The notes under the pieces were generated by a model, which saw only the letters and a program-made list of their open reading frames with translations, was not told where the DNA came from and made no database searches. A stretch of 64,000 nt of DNA from Paracoccus sigandri (GTDB lineage: Bacteria; Pseudomonadota; Alphaproteobacteria; Rhodobacterales; Rhodobacteraceae): NCBI RefSeq assembly GCF_003709565.1, contig NZ_QNRC01000009.1:102298-166297 (forward strand), written 5' to 3'. Position 1 is the stretch's first letter; each line of letters begins with the position of its first letter. The position numbers were made by a program, and so were the translations under genes. Of this stretch, positions 52,038 through 60,431 are shown in pieces.

Positions 52038-53504
52038 ATGTCAGTCCTGTCGGATTTCGAGACCTCGCTTCACGGCGCGGATGTGATCGCGGCCCTGCGC
52101 GGCGGGTTGATCGGCGACGATTTGCGGATCGACGGCCCCTTCGGCCCGGTGCCCCTGATCTATGCGGATTACGTCGCCTCGGGCCGGGCGCTGCGCCAGG
52201 TCGAGGATTTCGTGATGGCCCGCATCCTGCCCTATTACGCGAACACCCATACCCAGGCCTCCTTCGTCGGCGCCTATTGCACCCGGCTGCGGGACGAGGC
52301 GCGCGGCCGCATCGCGGCGATGGTCGGGGCCGGGCCGGGCTACAGCACCATCTTCGCCGGCTCGGGATCGACGGCGGGCCTGAACCGGCTGGTCGCCCTG
52401 CTGGACATTCCGGGCATCGTCGCGCAAGGCGGGCGCGCCGTGGTGCTGATCGGCCCCTACGAGCATCATTCGAACATCCTGCCCTGGCGCGAAAGCGGGG
52501 CCGAGGTGATCGAGATCCCCGAAGGCCCCGCCGGCGGGCCGGATCTGGCGGCGCTGAGCGAGGCGCTGGCCCGGAACGGCGATGCGGCGCTGCTGGTGGG
52601 CAGTTTCTCGGCCGCCTCGAACGTCACCGGCATCGTCACCGATACCGATGCCGTGACCCGGATCCTGCGCCGTCACGGGGCGGTGTCGATCTGGGACTAT
52701 GGCGCCGGCGGGCCCTATCTGCCGATGTCGATGCGCGCGGGCACCGACGCGGCCAAGGACGCCATCGTCTTTTCGCCGCACAAGTTTCCCGGCGGGCCGG
52801 GGGCCTCGGGCGTGCTGGTGCTGCGCGACGCCATCGCCCGCCGCCGCACGCCCACCTGGCCCGGCGGCGGCACGGTCGGCTTCGTCTCGCCCTGGGGGCA
52901 CGAATATGCGACCGCCCTTGGCGAGCGCGAGGAAGGCGGCACCCCGAATGTCATCGGCGACATCCGCGTCGCACTGGCCATGATCGTCAAGGCGGCGATG
53001 GGCGAGGACTTCATCGCCCGGCGCGGCCAGGAACTGCGCGCCCGCGCGCTGGCCGCCTGGCGCCGCAATCCGCGCATCGAGATCCTGGCCGCCGACGCCC
53101 CCGACGGCAGCCTGCCGATCTTTTCCTTCCGCATCCGCGACGGAGAAGGCGGGCATGTCCATCACCAGTTGTTCAGCCGGATGCTCAGCGACCTGCATGG
53201 CGTCCAGGTCCGCGGCGGCTGCGCCTGCGCCGGCAGCTATGCCCATCGCCTGCTGGAGATCTCGGCCGAGGAATCGGCGCGGCTGGCCGACCGGATCCGG
53301 CAGGGCGACGACATCGCGAAGCCGGGCTGGGTGCGGCTGAACTTTTCGGCATTGCTGGACGATGAAAAGGCGGATGCGATCATCCGCGCGGTCGACGACC
53401 TGGCATGGCGCGCGCCCGATCTTTGCCGGTTTTACGACGTGGATTCACGCCACTCGCGGTTTTTCGCCCGCCCCCAGGCCTCGCTGGAGGTGACAGGCGC
53501 ATGA
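52038..53504 (+). CDS. Class V aminotransferase (cysteine desulfurase-like)
   Basis: A 488-residue fold-type I PLP protein. IFAGSGSTAGLNRL, GPYEHHSNILPWRE and FSPHKFPGGPGASG (PLP lysine) are present, and VRGGCACAGSYAHRLL resembles the mobile cysteine loop of desulfurases such as SufS/CsdA. It is about 80 residues longer than SufS. There are no suf or isc genes nearby, so a catabolic role (cysteine sulfur release or another beta-elimination) under the divergent Lrp protein is more likely than Fe-S assembly; this is inference. GGAG lies 8 bases before the start. Confidence 0.82.
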   Translation: MSVLSDFETSLHGADVIAALRGGLIGDDLRIDGPFGPVPLIYADYVASGRALRQVEDFVMARILPYYANTHTQASFVGAYCTRLRDEARGRIAAMVGAGPGYSTIFAGSGSTAGLNRLVALLDIPGIVAQGGRAVVLIGPYEHHSNILPWRESGAEVIEIPEGPAGGPDLAALSEALARNGDAALLVGSFSAASNVTGIVTDTDAVTRILRRHGAVSIWDYGAGGPYLPMSMRAGTDAAKDAIVFSPHKFPGGPGASGVLVLRDAIARRRTPTWPGGGTVGFVSPWGHEYATALGEREEGGTPNVIGDIRVALAMIVKAAMGEDFIARRGQELRARALAAWRRNPRIEILAADAPDGSLPIFSFRIRDGEGGHVHHQLFSRMLSDLHGVQVRGGCACAGSYAHRLLEISAEESARLADRIRQGDDIAKPGWVRLNFSALLDDEKADAIIRAVDDLAWRAPDLCRFYDVDSRHSRFFARPQASLEVTGA

Positions 53505-53559
53505 GGGCGGGCGACAATGGGCGGATGACCCGCGAATCAAAACGCTTGCACGGCCAGGA

Positions 53560-53598
53560 AATCCGCCATACCGTCATGTTTATCCGCTATGGCGGAAC
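53560..53598 (+). promoter_or_regulatory. Two operator copies upstream of the flavoprotein/ABC transporter operon
   Basis: AATCCGCCATACCGTCAT (53560-53577) matches the element on the kbl start, and TCCGC-TATG-GCGGA (53583-53596) matches the palindrome of the kbl promoter (TCCGC-CATG-ACGGA). The two centres are about 21 bases apart, two helical turns. A weak TTGCAC (53546-53551) upstream may be a -35, which would put both sites in repressor position. Confidence 0.6.
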
Positions 53599-53724
53599 CG
53601 ATGGCACGGGACCTGGTGCCCGGCCCCTGCGGGATGGTCAGGGGCCGACCGGCGGGTCTGGCGCAAGGCTGATGGCTGCCGCAGGATGGCGGCCCGAGAT
53701 GCCCGGCAGCACGGAGATGACGGC

Positions 53725-55182
53725 ATGAACGAGGCAGGTCTGAACGAGTTGGAACGGCGCCTGGCGCGCGACCTGTCCTGCCTGTGCTATCCGCCGGAGA
53801 ACTGGGTGGTGCCGCGCCGGCGCGGGAACGAACCCGTCAGCGATGCGGTGATCGTCGGCGGCGGCATGTGCGGCATGGTCGCCTGGTTCGCGCTGCAACG
53901 CGCCGGCATCCGCAACATCCGCATCCTCGACCGCAGCCCCGAGGGGCTGGAAGGCCCCTGGCTGACCTATGCCCGGATGGAGACGCTGCGCTCGCCCAAG
54001 CAGCTGGTCGGCCCGGCCTCGAGCCAGCCCTCGCTGACCTTCCAGGCCTGGTATCGCGCGCAGTTCGGGGACGCTGCCTGGGAGGCGCTGGACAGGATCC
54101 CGCGCCCGATGTGGATGGATTACCTGCGCTGGTATCGCAAGGTGCTGGGCATCCCGATCGAGAACGGCGTGTCGCTGGACCGGGTGGAGCCCGAGGACGG
54201 GCTGCTGCGGCTGCATCTGTCGGGCGCGGCGGACGGCTCGATCCTGGCGCGCAAGCTGGTCATGGCGACGGGCCGCGACGGCACCGGCGCGCCGGCGATT
54301 CCCGCCTTCGTCGAGGGCCTGGACCGCGCCTTCTGGGCGCATTCCTCGGACCAGATCGACTTCGCCGCCCTGAAGGGCAGGCGCGTCGCGGTGGTGGGCG
54401 TCGGCGCCTCTGCCGTGGACAATGCCGCCGAGGCGCTGGAGGCCGGCGCGGCCGAGGTCCGCCACCTGATCCGCCGCCCCCGGATGCCGGTCGTCAACAA
54501 GCTGATGGGCATCGGCAGCTATGGCTTCACCGCCGCCTATGCGCAGATGTCGGACGAATGGCGCTGGCGGTTCATGAACTATTCCTTCGTGACCCAGACG
54601 CCGCCGCCGCGCGGCTCGACCCTGCGGGTCAGCCGCCACCCGAACGCCTATTTCCACTTCGGCAAGGCCGTCGCCTCGGTCCGCCAACAGGGGCAGGAAC
54701 TGCGCATCGACTTCGCCGACGGCACCAGCCTGGCGACCGATTTCCTGATCCTGGGGACCGGCTTCACCGTCGATCCGCTGTCGCGCACCGAATTCGGCGG
54801 GGCGGCCGACAAGATCCAGCTGTGGCGCGACGTCTATACCCCGCCGCCGGGCGAGGAATCGCGCGAACTGGGCCTGTTCCCCTATCTGAACCCCGATTTC
54901 ACCTTCCGCGAGGCCACACCCGGCGCCGCGCCCTGGCTGGGCCATGTCCATTGCTTCAACTTCGGCTCGACCGTCAGCCTGGGCAAGGTCAGCGGCGACA
55001 TTCCCGCCGTCTCGGAAGGCGGCGTCTGGCTGGCGCGCGAGATGGCCGCGACGCTCTACAAGGAAGACATCGCCACCCATTGGCAAGGGCTTCAGGACTA
55101 TGCCAGGCCGGAACTGCTGGGCGACGAATGGACGCCCTCGGACCTGCCGCAGGGCGCCGAACCGATGGAGGTCTCGCGATGA
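53725..55182 (+). CDS. FAD/NAD(P)-binding flavoprotein monooxygenase-like protein
   Basis: A 485-residue protein with two dinucleotide sites: VIVGGGMCGMVAW (FAD, 42-54) and VAVVGVGASAVDNAAE (NAD(P), 221-236), as in flavin-containing and Baeyer-Villiger-type monooxygenases. ATGRDGTGAPAIPAFVEGLD and LILGTGFTVDPL are typical later motifs. It probably hydroxylates or oxidises an amine-type substrate imported by the transporter of the same operon; the substrate is unknown. ATG 53725 has GGAG 9 bases upstream. The next gene overlaps by 4 bases. Confidence 0.8.
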   Translation: MNEAGLNELERRLARDLSCLCYPPENWVVPRRRGNEPVSDAVIVGGGMCGMVAWFALQRAGIRNIRILDRSPEGLEGPWLTYARMETLRSPKQLVGPASSQPSLTFQAWYRAQFGDAAWEALDRIPRPMWMDYLRWYRKVLGIPIENGVSLDRVEPEDGLLRLHLSGAADGSILARKLVMATGRDGTGAPAIPAFVEGLDRAFWAHSSDQIDFAALKGRRVAVVGVGASAVDNAAEALEAGAAEVRHLIRRPRMPVVNKLMGIGSYGFTAAYAQMSDEWRWRFMNYSFVTQTPPPRGSTLRVSRHPNAYFHFGKAVASVRQQGQELRIDFADGTSLATDFLILGTGFTVDPLSRTEFGGAADKIQLWRDVYTPPPGEESRELGLFPYLNPDFTFREATPGAAPWLGHVHCFNFGSTVSLGKVSGDIPAVSEGGVWLAREMAATLYKEDIATHWQGLQDYARPELLGDEWTPSDLPQGAEPMEVSR

Positions 55183-55658
55183 GCCTGCCCGCAACGACCG
55201 CGCTGGACGGCGTGACCATCGCCCCCAGCAGCGCGCTGGCCGAGGCCATCGGCGCGCGGGACGCGATCTTCGCGATGACCCGGACCGCCGAGGAGGCAGT
55301 GCTGCGCCCGGCGGAAACCGGCGCCTGGAGCCACGCGCTGCGCCATGCGCTGGCCGCGCGGATCGCCGCCCGGAACGGGCTGCCCGACCTGGCCGCGCGC
55401 CATGCCGAAGGCGCGGGCGAACATGCCGGCCTGGCCGATCCCGGCCACCTGCCCGACGGCGATCTGCGGATCGTGCTGGCCTTCATGGATGTCGTCGCCG
55501 CCCATCCACGCGACGTGACCGCCGCGGCCGTCGCCGGGCTGCAAGGGGCGGGGATCGCCGATGCCGACATCGTCCGGCTGGCCGAGCTGAATGCCTTCAT
55601 GGCCTATCACTGCCGCCTGATCGCCGGGCTGCGCCTGCTGGCGGGGGACAGCGCATGA
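55179..55658 (+). CDS. CMD-fold protein (Avi_7170-like)
   Basis: A 159-residue all-helical protein. WSHALRHALAARIAARNGLP and LADPGHLPDGDLRIVLAFMD (cut to 20) fit a carboxymuconolactone decarboxylase-like fold but without the Cys-x-x-Cys of active peroxidases. Its pairing with an AhpD protein that has the motif recalls the Avi_7170/Avi_7169 pair of protein families. It is translationally coupled to both neighbours by ATGA overlaps, so the two probably form a complex. Confidence 0.65.
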   Translation: MSLPATTALDGVTIAPSSALAEAIGARDAIFAMTRTAEEAVLRPAETGAWSHALRHALAARIAARNGLPDLAARHAEGAGEHAGLADPGHLPDGDLRIVLAFMDVVAAHPRDVTAAAVAGLQGAGIADADIVRLAELNAFMAYHCRLIAGLRLLAGDSA

Positions 55659-56242
55659 GCCAGACCGTCATTCACCGCTTCACCCGCACCGTGCCGCGTT
55701 GGCGGCCCCGCGTGACGCCCGTGAAGCTGGACGAGGCGACGCCCGCGCAGCTGGACGCCCTGCAGGTCACGCCCTCGAACACCAGGGTTTCGGACTATGT
55801 GCTGGTGCTGGCCCATGACGTCGAGACGCTGAAGGTCCGCTCGCCCCTGTTCAACGCCATCATGTATGGCAGGGACGGGCTGTCGCGGGCCGAGCGCGAG
55901 CTGGGCGCCATCGCCGCCTCGATCGTGAACCGCTGCATCTATTGCGCCGCCGTCCATGCCGACCGCCATGCGCAGCTGACCGGGGACACGGGCGTCACCG
56001 ACGCGATCTTCCTCAACGGGGAAAAGGCCGATCTGGCCCCGCGCGACCGGGCGATCTTCGATTTCGCGGTGAAGCTGTCGCAGACCCCGCCGGCGGCGGG
56101 CCCGGCGGATCTTCAGGCCCTGCGCGATGCCGGGCTGGACGAGGGCGAGATCATCGACCTGATCCTGTCGAACGCGCTGTTCGGCTGGGCCAACCGCCTG
56201 ATGCATGTCCTGGGCGACCCGGTCAGGCAAGAGGCCAGCTGA
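55655..56242 (+). CDS. AhpD-family alkylhydroperoxidase-like protein (Avi_7169-like)
   Basis: A 195-residue protein. The active-site signature is NRCIYCAAVHADRHA, with Cys94, Cys97 and His101. LSRAERELGAIAASI precedes it, and NALFGWANRLMHVLGDP ends the fold. Members are thiol peroxidases or related redox enzymes; here it likely handles a (hydro)peroxide or acts with the flavoprotein two genes upstream. It is coupled to the CMD protein by a 4-base overlap. Confidence 0.82.
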   Translation: MSQTVIHRFTRTVPRWRPRVTPVKLDEATPAQLDALQVTPSNTRVSDYVLVLAHDVETLKVRSPLFNAIMYGRDGLSRAERELGAIAASIVNRCIYCAAVHADRHAQLTGDTGVTDAIFLNGEKADLAPRDRAIFDFAVKLSQTPPAAGPADLQALRDAGLDEGEIIDLILSNALFGWANRLMHVLGDPVRQEAS

Positions 56243-56281
56243 CGACCCCGCATATTCCGAACCGACCGCAAAGGAGAGAAG

Positions 56282-57400
56282 ATGGCCCTGTTCGACAGCA
56301 AGATGACCGTAGGCATCGCCGGCGCGGGGTCGGTCGCCTTCGCGACCGCCGCCTGGCTGGAACAGGCCGGCCATCATGCGATCCTCTGGTCGCCCTCGGG
56401 CAAGCGCACCCGGCGCCTGGCGGCGGGCGAACCGCTGGTCGCCAGGAACGCCATCGAGGGCAGCTTCCGCCCCGGCACCGCCGCGGATGCCGCCGACCTG
56501 GCGGCGCGCGCCGATGTGGTGCTGATCGCGCTGCCCGGCTATGGCCACAAGGCGGTGCTGGACGCACTGGCGCCGCATCTGCGCAACGGGCAGGCGGTGA
56601 TCTTCAGCTCTCACGCCTCTTTCGGGGCGCTGTATCTGGGCACGAAGCTTGCCGCGCGCGGGATCACGCTGCCCATCGTTGCCTGGGGCACCACACTGGC
56701 GACCGCGCGGCAGGCGGATCTCACCACCGTCAACGTCAACACCGTGCGCAGCAAGATCGACCTGGCCACCATCCCCGAGGACCGCGCCGAGGAGGGGCTG
56801 CGGCTGTGCCAGGCGCTGTTCGGCGACCGCTTCGTGGCCCGCGAGGGGCTGCTGTCCATCGCGCTCAGCAATCTCAATCCGCAGAACCACATGGGCATCG
56901 CGCTGTGCAACATGACCCGGATGGAACATGGCGAGACCTGGGGCCAGGGCGCGAACATCACCCCCAATGTCGGCCGTCTGCTGGAACGGCTGGACGAGGA
57001 GCGGCTGGCCATCGCCGAGGCCCTGGGGCTGCAGGTGCGCACGATCTTCGATCACTTCCACCTGTCCTATCACGTCCCGCGCGCCTCCATCTCGGAGATG
57101 AACCAGGAGATGCACCGCCAGGGCGTGGGCGGCACCGGCCCCGCGACCGCCGACAGCCGCTATGCGACCGAGGATGTCCCCTACGGGCTGCATGTGACCG
57201 CGGTGCTGGGCGATCTGGTCGGCCGGCCCGCGGTGCTGCACCGCGCCGGGGTGCAGATCTTCTCGGCCATGTATGGCCGCGACTTCGCCGCCGAGAATAC
57301 CCTGCTGACCGACATGGGATTCGACCGGCTGGACCTCGACCAGGTGAAGCGGGCCTGCCGGACCGGCATCCTGCCCGCGCATGACGGGGCGCCGGCCTGA
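56282..57400 (+). CDS. Opine (octopine/nopaline) dehydrogenase-family protein
   Basis: A 372-residue NAD(P)-dependent enzyme: Rossmann motif VGIAGAGSVAFATAAWL (10-26), ALPGYGHKAVLDAL, and a C-terminal helical domain with NPQNHMGIALCNMTRMEHGE (the conserved His region) and TADSRYATEDVPYGL. The family oxidises or forms N-(carboxyalkyl) amino acids (opines). In a catabolic operon it would release an amino acid and a keto acid from such a conjugate. GGAGAG lies 5 bases before the start. The actual substrate is not visible. Confidence 0.85.
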   Translation: MALFDSKMTVGIAGAGSVAFATAAWLEQAGHHAILWSPSGKRTRRLAAGEPLVARNAIEGSFRPGTAADAADLAARADVVLIALPGYGHKAVLDALAPHLRNGQAVIFSSHASFGALYLGTKLAARGITLPIVAWGTTLATARQADLTTVNVNTVRSKIDLATIPEDRAEEGLRLCQALFGDRFVAREGLLSIALSNLNPQNHMGIALCNMTRMEHGETWGQGANITPNVGRLLERLDEERLAIAEALGLQVRTIFDHFHLSYHVPRASISEMNQEMHRQGVGGTGPATADSRYATEDVPYGLHVTAVLGDLVGRPAVLHRAGVQIFSAMYGRDFAAENTLLTDMGFDRLDLDQVKRACRTGILPAHDGAPA

Positions 57401-57453
57401 GCGGAACGAGAGGACGACAACGACAAGAACACGCTCAACAGAGAGGATAAGCC

Positions 57454-58563
57454 ATGAAAGACCTAGTGCTGAACCGCCGCCGCCTGATCGCCTCTGCCGC
57501 CGCCGGGGCCGGGCTTCTGGCCAGCCCCGCCTATCTGCGCCGCGCCCATGCGCAGACCGGCGGCGTGCTGAACATCTGGACCTATAACGGCTTCGTGCCC
57601 GATGATTTCCTGCGCCAGTTCCAGTCCGACACCGGCATCAGGGTGAACATCCGGCTGGTGGACGACCAGGGCAAGCAGTTCAACCTGCTGGCCGCCGAGG
57701 CTCCGAACCCGACCGTCGACATCCTGACCGTCGCCGGCCACCGCTTCCTGCAATTCATCGACTCGGACCTGCTGGCCCCCGTCGACACGGACCGGCTGCA
57801 GAACTGGGGCAACATCAACCCGGTCTTCTCGGAAAGCGACTGGGCGACGATCCGGGACAACAAATGGGGCGTGCCGATCCTGTCGGGCGCCGAGGTGCTG
57901 GCCTACAATACCGAATTCGTGACGCCCGAGGAAGCCCAGACCTGGGACACGCTGTTCGCCGAGAAATATTCCAGGCGCAACGCCTATATCCTCCAGGACA
58001 TGATGTCGGTGCTGATGCTGAAGATGGGCTATGACGGCAACATGATCGCCTATCAGGACGACGAGGCCGAGGCCGCGCGGATCGTCAACGAGGTCCGCGA
58101 CTTCCTGATCGCCCACAAGCCCCATGTCCGCAACTATTACGACGGCGCCGCCGAGATCCAGCAGATGTTCGTCAACCTGGACGTCGAGGTCGCCCATGCC
58201 TGGAACGGCCCGATCGCCGGGCTGATGAATGACGGCTTCCCGGTCGCCATGGCGATCCCGACCGAGGGCACCTATGGCTTCGTCTATACGCTGAACGTCG
58301 CCAACAACGCGCCGAACGCCGACAATGCCTATCTGTTCCTGGACGCGCTGCTCTCCAGCCCCGAGATCGGCGCCGCGCTCAGCCGCAGCTCGGGCTTCAT
58401 CTCGACCTACAAGGACGCGGCCGACCACCTGAGCGACCTGGAGCGGCAGTCGACCTCGTTCCCCGAGGAGCAGCTGGCCCGGATGCAGTTCTTCCGGGCC
58501 GAGGCGAACGACCTGAAATACAGCCTGGTCGATCCGGCGGTCGAGCAGATCAAGGCAGCCTGA
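57454..58563 (+). CDS. ABC transporter substrate-binding protein, polyamine type
   Basis: A 369-residue periplasmic protein with a Tat-like signal (NRRRLIASAAAGAGLL, cleavage about residue 33) and a PotD/PotF-type two-lobe fold (LNIWTYNGFVPDDFLRQFQS, NKWGVPILSGAEVLAYNTEF (cut to 20), EVAHAWNGPIAGLMNDGF). Related proteins bind polyamines, amino-acid derivatives or opines. Given the opine dehydrogenase upstream, an opine-like or amine ligand is likely. A strong hairpin follows before the permease genes. Confidence 0.88.
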   Translation: MKDLVLNRRRLIASAAAGAGLLASPAYLRRAHAQTGGVLNIWTYNGFVPDDFLRQFQSDTGIRVNIRLVDDQGKQFNLLAAEAPNPTVDILTVAGHRFLQFIDSDLLAPVDTDRLQNWGNINPVFSESDWATIRDNKWGVPILSGAEVLAYNTEFVTPEEAQTWDTLFAEKYSRRNAYILQDMMSVLMLKMGYDGNMIAYQDDEAEAARIVNEVRDFLIAHKPHVRNYYDGAAEIQQMFVNLDVEVAHAWNGPIAGLMNDGFPVAMAIPTEGTYGFVYTLNVANNAPNADNAYLFLDALLSSPEIGAALSRSSGFISTYKDAADHLSDLERQSTSFPEEQLARMQFFRAEANDLKYSLVDPAVEQIKAA

Positions 58564-58589
58564 CCTGCGCCCCCAGCCCCCCGGCCTGC

Positions 58590-58619
58590 GGCCTGCGGCC
58601 CCCGCCCGCGCCGCAGGCC
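58590..58619 (+). other. Hairpin between binding protein and permease genes
   Basis: GGCCTGCGGC (58590-58599) pairs with GCCGCAGGCC (58610-58619) around a 10-base C/G loop. A second overlapping copy of GGCCTGCGG begins at 58583 and could pair instead. No T run follows, so it probably stabilises the upstream message rather than ending transcription. Confidence 0.65.
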
Positions 58620-58671
58620 GCCCCCGCCCCGCAAGCCGTCGCAGCCCGCCGCGACAGGAGAGCCCTTCTCT

Positions 58672-59643
58672 ATGCCAGACCTTCCCCCGCAATCCCCGGC
58701 CGACCCGTCCGGCCCGCCGACCTTCTGGGGCCGGCTGACGGCGTGGTCGCTCTATCGCGCCCTGACCGGGCTGGTCTTCGCCTCGCCCCGCCGGCAGTTC
58801 TGGATGCTGATCCTGTTTCCGGTGATCTGGGTGCTGGTCGCCCATCTGGGGCCGATCCTGCAGATGATGCAGGTCAGCTTCCTGTCCTCCTACCCGCCAA
58901 GCGCCGGCAAGGAGGTCGTGCTGACCACCGCGAATTACAGCCGCTTCTTCGGCGACAGCATCTTCCTGGTGCCGTTCTGGCGCACGATGGTGTTCTCGGT
59001 GGTGCTGACGCTGACCACGCTGGTCCTGATGTATCCGGTCGCCTATTTCCTGGCCCGCCATGTCAGGCGCGACAACCAGCTGCTGTTCCTGATGCTGCTG
59101 CTGATCCCCTTCTGGGTGGGCGAGATCGTGCGGATCTATGCGGTCATGATCATCCTGGGCAATAACGGCGCGCTGAACCTGCTGCTGCGCTGGCTGGGCC
59201 TGATCGAGCGGCCGATCCCCTTCATGTACACGAATTTCTCGCTCAGCGTGGGCATCGTCTATCTGACCGCGCTCTACATGCTGATGCCGCTCTATTCGGC
59301 GCTGGAAAAGATCCCCGCCAACTATTCCGAGGCCGCGGCCGACCTGGGCGCGGGGCCCTGGACGCGGTTCTTCCGGGTGACGCTGCCCCTGTCGCTGGAG
59401 GGCGTCGGGGCGGGCTGCACGCTGGTCTTCCTGATCGCGACCGGCATGTATGCCACGCCGGTCCTGCTGGGCGGGCCGAACACGACGCTGTTTTCCCAGA
59501 CCATCGCCGGCTTCTTCCATGTCGCGGGCGACCAGTGGCCCACCGGGGCGGCCTTCTCGACCATCATGCTGGTGACGGCGCTGGTCGTGGCGGGCGCCTT
59601 CAACCGCATCATCGCGCTGCTGTCGGGGAGGGTCGCGAAATGA
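58672..59643 (+). CDS. ABC transporter permease, PotB type
   Basis: A 323-residue inner-membrane protein with six helices and the EAA loop (YSEAAADLGAGPWTRFFRVTLPLS, coupling to the ATPase). The first 45 residues are a proline-rich cytoplasmic lead, longer than in most PotB proteins. GACAGGAGAG precedes the start. It overlaps the second permease by 4 bases. Confidence 0.9.
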   Translation: MPDLPPQSPADPSGPPTFWGRLTAWSLYRALTGLVFASPRRQFWMLILFPVIWVLVAHLGPILQMMQVSFLSSYPPSAGKEVVLTTANYSRFFGDSIFLVPFWRTMVFSVVLTLTTLVLMYPVAYFLARHVRRDNQLLFLMLLLIPFWVGEIVRIYAVMIILGNNGALNLLLRWLGLIERPIPFMYTNFSLSVGIVYLTALYMLMPLYSALEKIPANYSEAAADLGAGPWTRFFRVTLPLSLEGVGAGCTLVFLIATGMYATPVLLGGPNTTLFSQTIAGFFHVAGDQWPTGAAFSTIMLVTALVVAGAFNRIIALLSGRVAK

Positions 59644-60431
59644 CCCGCCATACCCGCATCCTAATGAGCTGCATCTACTGGGCCTTCGCGCTCTACCTGC
59701 TGCTGCCGCTGGCGCTGATGATGCTGATGGGCTTCAAGGACGCCCGCTTCATCGGCTTTCCGATCACCTCCTGGACGCTGGACTGGTATATCGGCGTCTT
59801 CGCCGACCGGCAGGTGATGTTCACCTTCGGCTATTCGACGCTGATCGCGATCCTCAGCACGGCGATCGCGCTGGTGGTGGGCACCTGGATCGCGGTCACG
59901 CTGACCGGCCGGGCCTTCTTCGGCCGGGCGGTGATCCTGGGGCTGACCCTGCTGCCCGCCGTCATTCCGGGTGTGATCTCGGCCATCGCCTTCCGCATCT
60001 ATGCGCGGGTCCTGGGGATCGAGCCGGGCATGTGGGCGATCATCTGGTCGCATGCGGTCCATAACGTGCCCTTCGTGGTGCTGGTGGTGATGGCGCGGCT
60101 GTCGACCCTGCCCAGAAGCCAGGCCGAGGCGGCGCGCGACCTGGGCGCCGACCCGCTGGTGGTGTTCTTCCGCATCACCATGCCCTACCTGACCCCGGCG
60201 ATGATCGGGGCCGGGGTGTTCTGCATGTTGCTCAGCTTCGACGATTTCGTGCGCTCGTATTTCCTGGGCGGCTATGACCCGACCCTGCCGGTGCTGATCT
60301 TCGCCAAGCTGCGCTCGGGCATGTCGCCCGAGGTCAACGCCATCTCGACGGTCGTGCTGGTGCTGACCGCCGTTCTCGGCATCTGGGCGGAACGCTCGAT
60401 GCGCCGGATCAAGAAACAGGCCAACCGATGA
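59640..60431 (+). CDS. ABC transporter permease, PotC type
   Basis: A 263-residue inner-membrane protein with about six helices and the EAA loop SQAEAARDLGADPLVVFFRITMPYLTP (about 160-186; quoted in part). ATG 59640 overlaps the stop of the first permease; open frame upstream lies inside that gene. It forms the heterodimeric channel with the preceding subunit. Confidence 0.9.
   Translation: MTRHTRILMSCIYWAFALYLLLPLALMMLMGFKDARFIGFPITSWTLDWYIGVFADRQVMFTFGYSTLIAILSTAIALVVGTWIAVTLTGRAFFGRAVILGLTLLPAVIPGVISAIAFRIYARVLGIEPGMWAIIWSHAVHNVPFVVLVVMARLSTLPRSQAEAARDLGADPLVVFFRITMPYLTPAMIGAGVFCMLLSFDDFVRSYFLGGYDPTLPVLIFAKLRSGMSPEVNAISTVVLVLTAVLGIWAERSMRRIKKQANR

Noticed and set aside
53405..53728. Small plus-strand frame between the class V aminotransferase and the flavoprotein
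   Set aside because: It mostly overlaps the aminotransferase gene and then crosses the operator sites; there is no ribosome site or recognisable product.
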